From Trifolium pratense (lineage: Eukaryota; Streptophyta; Magnoliopsida; Fabales; Fabaceae), in the NCBI RefSeq assembly GCF_020283565.1, contig NC_060065.1, positions 32,042,409 through 32,106,408 on the forward strand: 64,000 bases of DNA, in the 5' to 3' direction. The number at the start of each line of letters is the position of its first letter. Within the stretch, counting starts at the first letter, position 1. Shown here piece by piece: positions 48,236 through 58,848 of the stretch. Position numbers and translations under genes: made by a program. The notes below the pieces were generated by a model. It searched no databases and was not told the DNA's origin. It saw only the letters and a list, made by a program, of their open reading frames with translations.

Positions 48236-49768
48236 ATGTCTGATATACCGACTCCTATGGACGCATTTGTTTTCAATGCTGCTCTGCCGCCGCCCCAAAA
48301 GCCACCGGAGGGAGGGCGGCAGCCTCACCAACCGAAAAAGATGTCCTTCAGGGACATTCTGACTGAAGGTCAAGAGAAAATCCAAGCTAAAGAGAAAGTA
48401 GATTTGATCGCAAACGGATTGATGAAAGTCACCTTAGAGGAAGGAAATCGTCTGTTACCAAAGGTAACAATGGATGAGAAACTTTTTCAAGAATTGTGCA
48501 ATCCCTGGAAGGAGGCTCTCGTTGTCAAACTATTGGGAAAGAACGTGGGATTTAATATGATGAAAGATCGGCTGCAAAAGCTATGGAGACTCACTGGGGG
48601 ATTCGAAATCATGAATGTAGACAATGGTTTCTATATGGTGAAGTGTGAACTGCTTGCAGATCGAGAGAAAATTATGTCGGCTGGCCCATGGATGTTGTTT
48701 GATCATTATTTGGCTGTAGCAAGATGGACTCCTGATTTTGCCTCTCCACATGCGAAAGTGGAAAAGACTTTGGTTTGGATTCGATTCCCGGGACTTAATC
48801 TTTTGTACTACGATGAAAGTGTTTTACTGGGATTGGCTTTGGTGGTTGGCACACCGATTAAGGTGGACACTAACACGCTTAAGGTGGAACGTGGCCGCTT
48901 TGCTAGAGTTTGCGTGGAGATCGACCTAACTCTACCGGTGGTTGGAAAGGTTAATGTTAATGGACATTGGTATAATGTCCAATATGAAGGCCTGCATATT
49001 ATTTGTGGAGGTTGTGGCTGCTATGGTCATCATACCCGCAATTGTGAAAAAACTCTTGTTAAAAAAGTGTCGGCGTCGGAAAAAACAGTGCAACCTGGTG
49101 GCAGACCGGAGAAGGCAACGGTGGTTACAGAACCAATTAAGGAAATCATTGAAGGAAAATCAGTTATCGATGTAGAAAAGGCAACTGAATCTGAAATATT
49201 AAAAGAGGTGCATGGGGAGTGGCTAGTTGTGCAACGTAAAAAGAGGAACAAAAAAGTAAACAATAGTCAATCCTCATCATTACCTAATAATGAGCAACAA
49301 CAATCTTTGAATAAAAAAGGAAAAGAGTTTGTTTCCTCCTTTAAAGGATCACATGTCAACCATCAAGATGGGGTGGGGACCAGCCATATAAACAACAAAA
49401 AAAGAAGATTTGATAAGAGTGAAATTAATGGGGAGACACGCCACCTAAGCTTGAAGGCGGGCCCACGTGAGAAGAATGAAGCAAGCTCCCTTGCTAGGCA
49501 TCACGTGAATACCATGCATGAAAACATGGTTGGGCCTAACTTCAAAACAAGCCCAAATCCTCATGCTTCAATAGACTTTACTCTTTGCACCCCCGATGGA
49601 AAAAATAACAAACGCGATCAGAAGGGCAGCAAAGACCCGCCAGAAAATAAAGGCAACATAACCTTTAATTTTGATGCTACAGTTCGACCCATTAACGTGG
49701 AAGAAAGTGGTTCCCAAGTTGAGGAACGTGTTCCGGAGTCTCCCATAGATTGGGAGCCTTGTAAGTAA
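48236..49768 (+). CDS. LINE ORF1: DUF4283 nucleic-acid-binding protein with zinc knuckle
   Basis: The start is taken as ATG 48236 (MSDIPTPMDAFVFNA), giving 510 aa. A DUF4283-type domain occupies about residues 75-230 (WKEALVVKLLGKNVGF, FYMVKCELLADREKIM, GPWMLFDHYLAVARWTP). It is followed by a CCHC zinc knuckle (CGGCGCYGHHTRNC), then a long hydrophilic Lys/Asn-rich tail ending SPIDWEPCK. This is the usual ORF1 architecture of plant L1-type LINEs; it binds element RNA. The frame is intact in both large units, which differ by one amino acid (Asn versus Lys, nucleotide 49669). Confidence 0.88.
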   Translation: MSDIPTPMDAFVFNAALPPPQKPPEGGRQPHQPKKMSFRDILTEGQEKIQAKEKVDLIANGLMKVTLEEGNRLLPKVTMDEKLFQELCNPWKEALVVKLLGKNVGFNMMKDRLQKLWRLTGGFEIMNVDNGFYMVKCELLADREKIMSAGPWMLFDHYLAVARWTPDFASPHAKVEKTLVWIRFPGLNLLYYDESVLLGLALVVGTPIKVDTNTLKVERGRFARVCVEIDLTLPVVGKVNVNGHWYNVQYEGLHIICGGCGCYGHHTRNCEKTLVKKVSASEKTVQPGGRPEKATVVTEPIKEIIEGKSVIDVEKATESEILKEVHGEWLVVQRKKRNKKVNNSQSSSLPNNEQQQSLNKKGKEFVSSFKGSHVNHQDGVGTSHINNKKRRFDKSEINGETRHLSLKAGPREKNEASSLARHHVNTMHENMVGPNFKTSPNPHASIDFTLCTPDGKNNKRDQKGSKDPPENKGNITFNFDATVRPINVEESGSQVEERVPESPIDWEPCK

Positions 49769-49806
49769 GTTGCTCTTGTAACTCTTCTTTGTCTCCAATT
49801 TTGTCA

Positions 49807-50085
49807 ATGATGATAGGATTCAAAGAAGTTACTCTGCTGTCCTGGAATATTTGGGGGGCAGCAAATAAGAAAGCAAAAAGACATTTGATGGATTTAATTA
49901 GGAAACATTCACCCACCTTCCTAATTATTATGGAGACTCACACTAGTTTTCAGAAGACTAAACAGTTTTGGAATAGAGCTGCTTATGTAGATGTGCACTG
50001 TGTGGATGCTCGCGGTCATGCTGGGGGAATTTGGATACTTAAGCAAAATGGGAGCAACATTGCTGCCAATGTGTTGGATATTTGA
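49807..50085 (+). pseudogene. LINE ORF2, N-terminal endonuclease fragment
   Basis: It begins MMIGFKEVTLLSWNIWGAAN, the start of an exonuclease-endonuclease-phosphatase domain, with the conserved Glu in IIMETHT and the GHAGGIWIL motif. It stops at TGA 50085 after about 92 codons. All catalytic His/Asp residues of the C-terminal endonuclease half, the reverse transcriptase and the zf-RVT are absent. Confidence 0.85.
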
Positions 50086-50423
50086 ATTGGCTTAATTTTG
50101 CTAAAACAAATACTAACAAGATGTTGGAAAACATGTTACAACATCCTTTTTATTCAAGGAAATCTCGCGCATTTATGAGAGCATCTGCTATATATGGAAA
50201 TCCACTTAAAGAGCACGCTCAATGGAGATTTGATCTGATCAGGAGTTTTAAGGATAAGACAGACTTAATGGTACAACGGTATGATCACAATTATCCTATA
50301 AAGTCCTTAAACACTTTTGGAAAGTTTATATACATTCTTGATAAAGATCAAAAGAGAATCAGATCACCTTTTATGAGCTACAAGGAGCGTCCTATGAGTA
50401 ATGAAGAAAGAGGAGCGTGCTAG
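50082..50423 (+). CDS. Unrecognised 113-codon open frame between LINE and Sirevirus LTR
   Basis: The frame lacks an ATG at its start (first in-frame ATG about 50121) and encodes a basic, hydrophilic peptide (SRKSRAFMRASAIYGNPLKE, ALKSL-like and KRIRSPFMSYKERP segments). I recognise no domain; the ASAIYGNP word is loosely like part of a LINE endonuclease, which is weak evidence. It could be chance open sequence in a retrotransposon LTR or a captured gene fragment. Confidence 0.25.
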   Translation: MNWLNFAKTNTNKMLENMLQHPFYSRKSRAFMRASAIYGNPLKEHAQWRFDLIRSFKDKTDLMVQRYDHNYPIKSLNTFGKFIYILDKDQKRIRSPFMSYKERPMSNEERGAC

Positions 50424-51088
50424 ATCATTATATATACGAAGATCAAGTTCAAGACTAAGCATCTCATTGAAAAATATTAGTTACACATATTGAGTCTTTG
50501 TTGAGTCTTTGTTGAGTGTTTTATTATTTGATTGTAATTCTTGCTTGTGGATTCTATAACACGAGTTAAGAAGTAAGTTTATTATTTTAAGGTTACTCCT
50601 AAGCTTTGAAGTACGGAGTTTACCGTGTGTGATTCATTTGAAGCTTTTAAGCAAAAGTGAAGTGTTGTCTTGACAAGTTGTCGCCACATCATTCCTAACA
50701 TTGTATAATCAACACAGGTTGTGTTGTGTGAGTGGAAGTGAGATGGGATCTCATGTCTAGGAGTTCCTAGGCAGAAGTTGCATGAGTAGTGTCGAGGTTA
50801 TAAGGCGTAAACCAGGGGTTTGCTGGAGGTCTTAGTTTAAGGCGTAAATCCTAGGGTTTGCTGGAGGTCTTAGTAACTAGAGCTATTAGTGGATTTCCTT
50901 CCTGGATTGGTATCCCCCAGAGTAGGCAGTTGGCTGAACTGGGTTAACAATTACTTGTGCACCTTATTTATTTTCTGTCAGTATTTTATATGTTATATAA
51001 GATGTGCCAACAATAGAAAACAACATTATCCACAAAGTAGTTGTTGGGACATCTTAGGCAACATCATTCTAGTGATACCAGAATTTCA
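50424..51088 (+). mobile_element. Sirevirus 5' LTR (3' part; left end undetermined)
   Basis: The LTR ends in TTTCA at 51088, two bases before the primer-binding site. Its left end could not be fixed because the 3' LTR needed for comparison is not in the window; it may extend left to about 50085. A 36-38 bp direct repeat (AAGGCGTAAA...GGAGGTCTTAG at 50800 and 50836) and a repeated TTGAGTCTTTG lie inside and may be enhancer-like. Confidence 0.65.
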
Positions 51089-51090
51089 AT

Positions 51091-51102
51091 TGGCATCAGA
51101 GC
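51091..51102 (+). other. Primer-binding site for initiator tRNA-Met
   Basis: TGGCATCAGAGC matches the usual plant retrotransposon site TGGTATCAGAGC (complementary to the 3' end of initiator tRNA-Met) except for one base. It sits 2 bp inside the LTR end and 56 bp before the gag start. Confidence 0.85.
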
Positions 51103-51157
51103 AGGCACCCTGTTCTGTTATTTTGGGTGAGCTCCAGGGAGAGTACTTTCTGGTACA

Positions 51158-54100
51158 ATGGATAAAGAAGGAGGGTCAGTGTCTAAACCCCCCTTACTGA
51201 CAGGTCCTGAGAACTATGATTATTGGAAATCTAAAATGGAGGCTTTCATAAAATCAATTGACAGCAGGACATGGAAGGCTGTGTTACGTGGATGGGAACC
51301 ACCAATGGTTCTTGACAAAGATGGCAATAAAACGGATGTCAAGAAGCCAAATGATGAATGGACTAAAGATGAGGATGATCTGGCACTTGGCAACTCCAAA
51401 GCCTTGTATGCAATTTTTAATGGTGTGGATGCAAACATGTTCAGGCTTGTTAAGAGATGTATTACTGCTAAGCATGCCTGGGAAATTCTGAGAAAAGCTC
51501 ATGAAGGAACATCAAAAGTTAAGCTATCTAAACTTCAGATGCTCAAAACCAATTTTGAGAATCTCAGAATGAAGGAGGAAGAAACCATTCATGACTTTCA
51601 GATGAATGTGCTTGACTTTGCAAATTCGTTTGATGCACTTGGAAAACCTATCTCAGATGAGGAGCTAGTAGGAAAAATACTCAGATCTTTGCCTAAAAGA
51701 TTTGATATGAAGGTGACAGCTATTGAGGAGGCTCATGATCTTTCAAGTCTAAATTTAGATGAACTCATAGGATCACTTCAGACCTATGAAATTGGCCTAA
51801 ACAGGAGAAATGAAAAGAAAGATAAGAATCTAGCCTTTGCTTCAAAAAGTGCTGCTGATGATTTACAAGTTGAATCTGAAAGTGAAGAAAGCTTAGCTGA
51901 ATCCATGGCTATGCTTGGGAGACAATTCAACAAGTTGATGAAGAAAGTAGATCAAAGGGCCAAGCCAAATGGTCGATTCAACAGCAACAAACAGTCCAGC
52001 TCTCAGAAGAAGACAAATGAAGATGAAAGAGGAGTGAGGTGCCATGAATGTGAAGGTTTTGGCCATATCAGACCTGAATGTCCAACCTTTCTAAAAAGGC
52101 AAAAGAAAAGTCTTGTTGTTTCATGGTCTGATACAGATTCAGAGGAGGAAGAATCTGCCAAATTTGTTAATGCTTTAACAGGAGTTTGTGTATCTGACTC
52201 AGAATCATGTGATGAGGAAGTAACTTATGAGGAACTAGCTGCTACTTATAAAGATCTTCACAATAGAAGTATAGAAGTTTGCAAAGCATTGGAGAAACAA
52301 AAGAAGATCAATGGCAAACTGCAAGCTGAGAGAAATGACTTACTCATGAACATTAATAATCTCAACATTAAGGTTGAAGATCAGAGTAGTCAAATTCAAC
52401 AGTTGGAAATGGAGAAGTCTAACCTCCTGTGTAAAGTTGCTGAACAAGGTGAAGAAGTGACCAAGTTAAATGCTGACTTGGATCAAGTCACAAAAGTGGC
52501 TAAGATGATGACCAAAGGTACTGATGCTTTTGAAGAAATGTTACAAAGACAAAACTACGGGAAACCTAAGCCCATTGGTTTTGAACATGAAAGAGTAAAG
52601 CAACAGATGAAGTTCAACAATGCCACTATACATACTCCAATCAACAACACGTTTGTGTCAGGAGGATTGTCGCAACATCTTATGGAACAACCTGTGCCCA
52701 GGTACTATAACTGGACATGTCATCATTGTGGAAGGAAAGGACATATTAGGCCTTTCTGCTATAGGCTGCACGGATATCCAAGGAGAGTTCATCAAGAATT
52801 CTACACTCCTGTCTTTCCTAATGTTACAACAAGACAGGAATGGAGAGAAAAGAAGAAGATCACAGGTCTAATAGCTCATACATCCTTGAGAGCTTCTTCA
52901 AGAGAAACATGGTACTTTGATAGTGGTTGTTCTAGACACATGACAGGTGTTGAACACTATCTTGAAGACTTGAAGTCATATGCTACCAGTTTTGTTACCT
53001 TTGGAGATGGAGCCAAAGGAGAGATCAAGGGAGTTGGTAAACTTGCAAACTATGGCCTACCAAAGCTAGATAATGTGCTGCTTGTAAAAGGGCTTAAAGC
53101 TAATCTAATCAGCATAAGCCAACTTTGTGATCAAGGCATGAAAGTTAACTTCACAAAAGCTGAATGCCTAGTTACAAACGAGCAAGGAGAGCTGTTGATG
53201 AAAGGAGTAAGGTCAAGAGACAACTGCTATCTCTGGATTCCTAAAGAAGAAGATGTATCAACATGTCTTATTAGTAAAGAAGATGAGGTAAAATTGTGGC
53301 ACCAAAAACTTGGCCACCTGCATCTCAAAGGCATGAAGAAGGCAATAGCTAAAGAGGCAATCAGAGGTCTTCCAAAACTCAAAATTGAGGAAGGAAGTAT
53401 ATGTGGAGAATGTCAAATAGGGAAGCAGACAAAGATGTCGCATCCAAAGTTGCAACATCTTACCACAACAAGGGTTCTAGAGTTACTGCACATAGACCTG
53501 ATGGGGCCAATGCAAGTGGAGAGCCTTGGAGGAAAAAGGTACGCGTTTGTCATGGTAGATGATTTTTCAAGGTTCACATGGATTGAATTTCTAAAAGACA
53601 AATCTGAAAGTTTTGATGCTTTCAAAGAACTTTGTCTTCAACTCCAAAGAGAAAAAAACTCTGCTATTGTTAGGATACGAAGTGATCATGGTAAAGAGTT
53701 TGAGAATGCAAGCTTTCTTGAATTCTGCATCTCTGAAGGAATCAAGCATGAATTCTCAGCTCCAATCACACCTCAACAAAATGGTGTTGTTGAGAGGAAA
53801 AACAGGACAATACAAGAGTCAGCCAGAGTGATGTTGCATGCAAAACATCTTCCATATCAATTCTGGGCTGAGGCTATGCATACTGCTTGTTATATTCACA
53901 ATCGTGTCACACTCAGAACTGGAACTTCTACTACACTATATGAACTGTGGAAAGGCAGAAAACCAACTGTCAAACACTTTCATGTGTTTGGAAGTAAGTG
54001 CTATATCCTATCTGATAGAGAGCACAGGAGAAAAATGGATCCTAAAAGTGAAGAAGGATTGTTTCTTGGGTACTCAACAAACAGCATGGCTTACAGAGTT

Positions 54101-54259
54101 TACAACCAGAGAACTAAGGTGATAGTAGAATCTATCAATGTTGTGATAGATGATTTGACATCTGCTAAAACATCTGATACTGAAGATGATGTTGCCAAAT
54201 ACAAATATGATCTGGGCTTGCTCCAAGATGCTATATCTCATTCATTTCATACAATGTGA
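51158..54259 (+). CDS. Sirevirus (copia) gag-pol polyprotein, truncated after integrase and fused to NHX intron sequence
   Basis: The ATG at 51158 opens MDKEGGSVSKPPLLTGPENY. Domains in order: gag (UBN2-like, about residues 14-230), CCHC knuckle CHECEGFGHIRPEC (about 295), a long coiled-coil-prone segment (about 365-450), a second knuckle CHHCGRKGHIRPFC (about 521), aspartic protease DSGCSRHMTG (Asp about 588), the GAG-pre-integrase zinc region (HQKLGHLH...CGECQIGKQ, about 713-755), and the integrase core with Asp about 780, Asp about 843 and Glu about 879. Size and sequence fit the SIRE1/Sirevirus lineage. Reverse transcriptase and RNase H are missing: at 54192 the frame crosses the duplication junction and runs 22 codons into NHX intron sequence ([18 protein letters not shown]) before stopping. 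No stop lies within the element part, so the insertion looks young. Confidence 0.93.
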   Translation: MDKEGGSVSKPPLLTGPENYDYWKSKMEAFIKSIDSRTWKAVLRGWEPPMVLDKDGNKTDVKKPNDEWTKDEDDLALGNSKALYAIFNGVDANMFRLVKRCITAKHAWEILRKAHEGTSKVKLSKLQMLKTNFENLRMKEEETIHDFQMNVLDFANSFDALGKPISDEELVGKILRSLPKRFDMKVTAIEEAHDLSSLNLDELIGSLQTYEIGLNRRNEKKDKNLAFASKSAADDLQVESESEESLAESMAMLGRQFNKLMKKVDQRAKPNGRFNSNKQSSSQKKTNEDERGVRCHECEGFGHIRPECPTFLKRQKKSLVVSWSDTDSEEEESAKFVNALTGVCVSDSESCDEEVTYEELAATYKDLHNRSIEVCKALEKQKKINGKLQAERNDLLMNINNLNIKVEDQSSQIQQLEMEKSNLLCKVAEQGEEVTKLNADLDQVTKVAKMMTKGTDAFEEMLQRQNYGKPKPIGFEHERVKQQMKFNNATIHTPINNTFVSGGLSQHLMEQPVPRYYNWTCHHCGRKGHIRPFCYRLHGYPRRVHQEFYTPVFPNVTTRQEWREKKKITGLIAHTSLRASSRETWYFDSGCSRHMTGVEHYLEDLKSYATSFVTFGDGAKGEIKGVGKLANYGLPKLDNVLLVKGLKANLISISQLCDQGMKVNFTKAECLVTNEQGELLMKGVRSRDNCYLWIPKEEDVSTCLISKEDEVKLWHQKLGHLHLKGMKKAIAKEAIRGLPKLKIEEGSICGECQIGKQTKMSHPKLQHLTTTRVLELLHIDLMGPMQVESLGGKRYAFVMVDDFSRFTWIEFLKDKSESFDAFKELCLQLQREKNSAIVRIRSDHGKEFENASFLEFCISEGIKHEFSAPITPQQNGVVERKNRTIQESARVMLHAKHLPYQFWAEAMHTACYIHNRVTLRTGTSTTLYELWKGRKPTVKHFHVFGSKCYILSDREHRRKMDPKSEEGLFLGYSTNSMAYRVYNQRTKVIVESINVVIDDLTSAKTSDTEDDVAKYKYDLGLLQDAISHSFHTM

Positions 54260-54372
54260 TTGTTCTTGTTAAAGAGATATTGATACTTATGGACTTATGG
54301 TGTCATTGTTGGATGTTTGAAAGAAGTGAGAAACTGTAACAAACATGTGTTGTCTTTTATTGAAGCATGTGT

Positions 54373-54590
54373 TGATTTTTAACTTGCTAACAAGAAGGTG
54401 TGAGATTCTTGAAGTGAACCATTGTGATGGAGAGAAGATCAAATGCTAGTTAGGAATTATGTATTTCATTGTTTCCAAAAAATACACACAATTGATCACT
54501 TTAAGAGTCTATTATCTATTTGTTAGCAAGTTAACTCAACGCATTTTAGAAAATGAAAATAAAAAATATTTTCACAAAGTAATTGGGACC
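54373..54590. mobile_element. Tourist-like MITE copy B, unit 2
   Basis: Second copy of the truncated MITE at 41989-42206. Confidence 0.7.
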
Positions 54591-54593
54591 TTA

Positions 54594-54873
54594 GAGCTCA
54601 TATACTTTATTTTCAAATTTTCATATTCTGTTTTCAATAAAATACGCTTCGTATGTATAGTCAGAGAAATGCTATCCAAAATGGAGATTAGTGATGCAAG
54701 AAGTAATAACATACTTTATAGCGTTTTCATCATTTCCAAATATGATACTTCTTGACTGTGTATATCATCTCACTAAGTCACTTTGTATACTATCTTCTTT
54801 ATTATGTATGCACTAGCATGTGTATATTATTGAAAACAGAAAATGAAAAATTGAAAACAAAGTAAGCGGGCCC
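54594..54873. mobile_element. Tourist-like MITE copy C, unit 2
   Basis: Second copy of the MITE at 42210-42489, with the same TTA flanks. Confidence 0.7.
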
Positions 54874-55691
54874 TTACATTGCTGGTGCTCCAGTCAAATA
54901 CTTTTTTCCAATGTCGTTTAATTTATTCTATTCTAATTTTATTTGAAGCATTGTTATGCATTTTATTTTTTTTAATCGAGAAACATTTGTAGTAACTCAG
55001 TAGTATTGTAATTTAATTGTAACCTCTGTCCTCATGCACAATTCATTTTGGTTTACTCACTTTGGTGATAGTCTTAGCACACAAGATGAATTTCTTTTGC
55101 TTTCCTAAATAATAGAAGCATGCAAGAAGGGATGTGTTTAGGTATGGGTGGGAGTGGGACCAGGTTGTACAGAAATAGCATTTCCTTTCGTGTGCAAAAA
55201 TTATTTTGATACAAATAATTAGGCTATATTTGCTGCAGAAAGAAGTTGAAGCATGTGGTTGAGCTTGTGGTTATGTTTTTGAACTGCATCTAAATATAAT
55301 GTTTTCAACCATTCAATTAGAGAAACATTCAAAAAGTCCTAGCCTATGAAGTAGAGGTTGATGACTGGCCCGTCTGGCTAAAATAGGATTTAGGTATCAA
55401 AATTCCCAACTCTGAATTAAGTATTTCATATAATTGTCCCGTGATCGCCTGATAGCAGGGATAAACATACTTCAACAACCTACCCATCACTGTGATTTTT
55501 AATTTTAAGAACCCATGTTCTGTTAGAAGTTTTTGTTCTCAAATGGTGTTAACTTCCACTTTGAAAAACTAAATTTTGACGGTCCCATTGATTCTGATTC
55601 CTGACAATGGATAATATTTAACTTAATGAATCTACTTCATGTGTCTCTTGTCTGTTTCTATTTCAACTAATATTTCCGTTTCCTTTGCAAG

Positions 55692-56730
55692 AATTACGGG
55701 GGGAACAATGGTTATGTTGCTCCTTCATACGAGGAGGAGGAGGAAGAATCGTCGTCGTCTGGGAACAAAATAAAGATGAAGCTAAAAGAATTACACAAGA
55801 GGTATTTTGAAACTACTACATTGTCAAATATGTGTGCATGCGCACATACATGTTCTTGAATTTTATCAATCATAGAGCTGACACATGTTATGTTCTGTCC
55901 CATTCAAATCTGTTTACCAAACTTTTACCTCAATGATGTTGCCACTGCTAATTTCACTTCACTTATTTATTGCAGTGCTGCATCTTTTACGGCATTAGAT
56001 AGAAACTATCTTACCCCATTCTTTACAAGCCAAAATGGAGAGGAGGATGAAGAAGGCAAGTTTGACTATTAAAATTATGTCATTTTATCATGGGTACAGT
56101 ATTGGTGTTTGGGCTTATTTTTTCATTTAAATTGGTCTATCTTGAGTATATATTTTTTCAATAATTACAGAAAAAATTGTTACATTAGGTTTCCTTCTTA
56201 TACAACAAGCTTTATATAATGTCATTCTCAAACATATGAACCACCCAATTTTGGAATCAAATAGTTCAAGGGTCTCGTCTCATTAAAAATTTGAAATAGT
56301 TTTTTTTTGGCCATTTCTCTTGTTTTCAAGTATTCACGAGCATGACCTTGTAGGGCGTACACTTAAAAATCTGTAGTTTTCCTTCATCTGTGACTTCTGG
56401 AAGTCTTGTTTTGAGGCTTTTGAACCCAAAACTTCTTAAAATACATACATGTACGTCTACCTTATTACTTGTCCATCGTTGTTTGCAATTTTAATGGATT
56501 ATATATAGTTGTATTCTGCTAATTATTTTCCATTTATGGTCTCTTGAGCATTAGTCGTGAGTTTTTCTCGTTTTTTATTTGACTTTGTGTTGCTGAATTA
56601 ATTTTGTTTTGACATCATATATGACCACAATTTGTTTTTCTTCTCAATAGCCGAGCCTCTTAATTCTTCGAGATCTTCTTTTACTTCTTCAAGATCAGGA
56701 TTTCACGGCCAGAGCCCTTATTCATCGTGA
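55692..56730 (+). pseudogene. Orphan NHX exons 20-22
   Basis: Exons at 55692-55801, 55976-56055 and 56651-56730 repeat the last three exons of the NHX gene, including the GC donor at 56056 and the stop codon. They encode only the cytosolic acidic tail. No membrane-domain exons precede them; upstream is the Sirevirus fragment. They should not make an exchanger, though readthrough from the retrotransposon LTR could produce transcripts containing them. Confidence 0.92.
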
Positions 56731-57841
56731 TTCTTTCAAATGACAACGGTCTCAAAATCTCCTCTGTACATATCTGCCATGCAATTTATAGAATAGGAAT
56801 TGGCATAATACAGGAATCAAATTTATCTCCCTCACTCCAAGTTGTACGACTGAGAGATCTCAAGTCTTATTAGGTTGGACATGGACATCTCTGCAAAATT
56901 GGCTTTTCATGCAAGTCGATGATTGTATGCCCCTGCCATGTAAGATGGAGAGGTTCACAATTTGGAACTGACCACACATTTATTTTTATGTTTAAGTTCT
57001 TACAGGTTTTCTCACCTAGGTATAGTTCTAGTAAATTATGAAAATTTTAGTTTACTTCATTGTGACAATGAATACAGTTATGTAGTATGGATGAGTTTTC
57101 TTTATGCATTATATTAAGTTAATTGAGGACCGGAAGTAGTTTGGTACATTCACACATTACTTGATAGTGAATACAGGATATTTTCATGGTGTTCCTTGCT
57201 ACTTTCAGGTTGGTCTTTTATAGTGTATTTGGATAAATTAATTTCAAGTAATTTTTATTTTGTAAAATTGGTTATTGTTTTGTAAGGGATCTGTGTTAGC
57301 AAAATCAAAAGACAGTTGGAATCATATGACCCTGTTTGATTAGAGAGCTTCTGTTCTGGTTCTTAAAACTGCTCCAGTTCGGATTGATCAATTCGGATTA
57401 GAAAAAATGGAACACTTATTTTACTTGGTTAGTTAAAGTATTGTCATCCACGTTGAGAACCATTGCATGTTGTCATCATTCTGCCAACAGACTTCAAGAG
57501 TTGGCCGAACTAAGCGGCGGAAACAATGTTTTGAATGCTCGTTGTGAGATATGCAGTTGAGCAAAAACAGCTGAAACAGTAGTCGACACCATCGATTATA
57601 GCACCAAAGATTCCACATTATATAGGGTTTACACTCTCAATCTCACTAACGAACGTTTATAAAGGGTTTACACTCTCAATCTCACTAATGAACATTTATA
57701 ATATATCTCCTATACTACTCAAAGACACATCAGGAAATCCATATCCAAGCCACTTTGCAACAACTAGAGACAATACCATGAAGCATCGTTACTGTAATTT
57801 AATGGTGTATCGCCACACGTGTATATAATTTAAAGGCAAAT
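56731..57841. other. NHX 3' flank, unit 2
   Basis: Copy of 44347-45457, including the 39 bp tandem repeat at 57625-57702. No gene. Confidence 0.5.
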
Positions 57842-58527
57842 GCTAACATGTGCCCCAAGGGCACATTTTAAGGTGCATTTAATGAACTAATATCCCACTT
57901 AATTTATTTCAAAAATAGCAATAATCAACTTTATTAATTAAAAGATATAGTTCACTATATTTATTACCTATTTAAAAGAATTGAAAATGCAAAATATGAT
58001 ATACTGCCAAATTTGATTTATGATCACGCGGATGGTAATACGACCATAATTATATGCATCCAATTTTTTCTTGGTTTGTTAACAATCGGGCTTATAGTAC
58101 TCCAGGTAATACTTGATTTATGCTAACTTGTGTTTTTTGTTTTTTTTTTCGGTGAACAAAATCGAGTATTATAGTATTATGTTGTAATGGTAACAATTGT
58201 TAGTACTATTTTAACTTTTGAATTGCTAATATATTTTAGAATTTTATAATACTTACTATAATTTGTTTTCACTTAAAAAGAAAAGTTTTGTAGTAAAAAA
58301 ATTTGACCAAGCGCGTGATCACACATCAAGTATTTGGCAAGTAATTTTTTTTTTTTAATTAGGCAAGTATTATATTTTGTCTATGCAATTTTCTTAAAAG
58401 GGTAATAAATATAGTGAACCATGTCTTTTAATTAATAAAATCGATTATTTCTATTTTTGAAATAAATTAAATGAGATATTAGTTAATTAAATGCACCTTA
58501 AAATGTGCCCTTAGGGCACATGTTAGC
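57842..58527. mobile_element. 686 bp long-TIR element, unit 2
   Basis: Second copy of 45458-46143, with the same termini and one substitution seen near its right part (58442). Confidence 0.75.
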
Positions 58528-58697
58528 AGAACCCTAATTTAAATCCTATGAAAATTTAAATACAAATGAGTATAATATTAGTAAAAAATACTATTATTTT
58601 TTGAGAAAAAATATATGTATTGTTGCTGTAAATTAATGTCAAATAAGAATAGAGTATGTGGTATTAATTAATTGTTTTTAAAAGATGGTTAATTTAT

Positions 58698-58848
58698 ATC
58701 AGTGTAAAGTTATTTTACACATCCGTCCAATAATATATCAACACATCATGTATGGTGTTTAAAAACACATGATGTGTCATATTTATTAAATGATGTAGCA
58801 ATACATCATTAAATGCATGTGTAAAAAAAAATTACACTGACAGTGCAT
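58698..58848. mobile_element. Small MITE with CAGTGTAAA ends, unit 2
   Basis: Second copy of 46314-46464. Confidence 0.65.

Larger units (their letters stand above)
47971..50085 (+). mobile_element. L1-type LINE, 5' part only (unit 1)
   Basis: A GC-richer 5' untranslated region begins around 47971-47990, followed by complete ORF1 and the first 92 codons of ORF2. The element then ends abruptly near 50085, where different sequence begins. The LINE keeps its 5' end and lacks its 3' end, so the loss is not from normal incomplete insertion; a later insertion or deletion removed the rest. Confidence 0.75.
41808..54191. repeat. 12,384 bp direct tandem duplication, unit 1
   Basis: Every position from 41808 to 51616 matches position +12,384 (54192-64000) except for rare substitutions. 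The ones I saw are at 43016, 46058, 48710 and 49669. The unit contains the 3' end of NHX (exons 20-22), MITEs, the LINE fragment and the 5' half of a Sirevirus. Its left edge is in NHX intron 19; its right edge is inside the Sirevirus pol region. The two edges share the microhomology GAAGATGA and TTGCC. Unit 1 is the copy connected to the intact NHX gene. Confidence 0.97.

Noticed and set aside
54459..54755. 98-codon open frame, identical to one at 42075
   Set aside because: It lies within MITE and intron sequence; its duplication is only a consequence of the large repeat.
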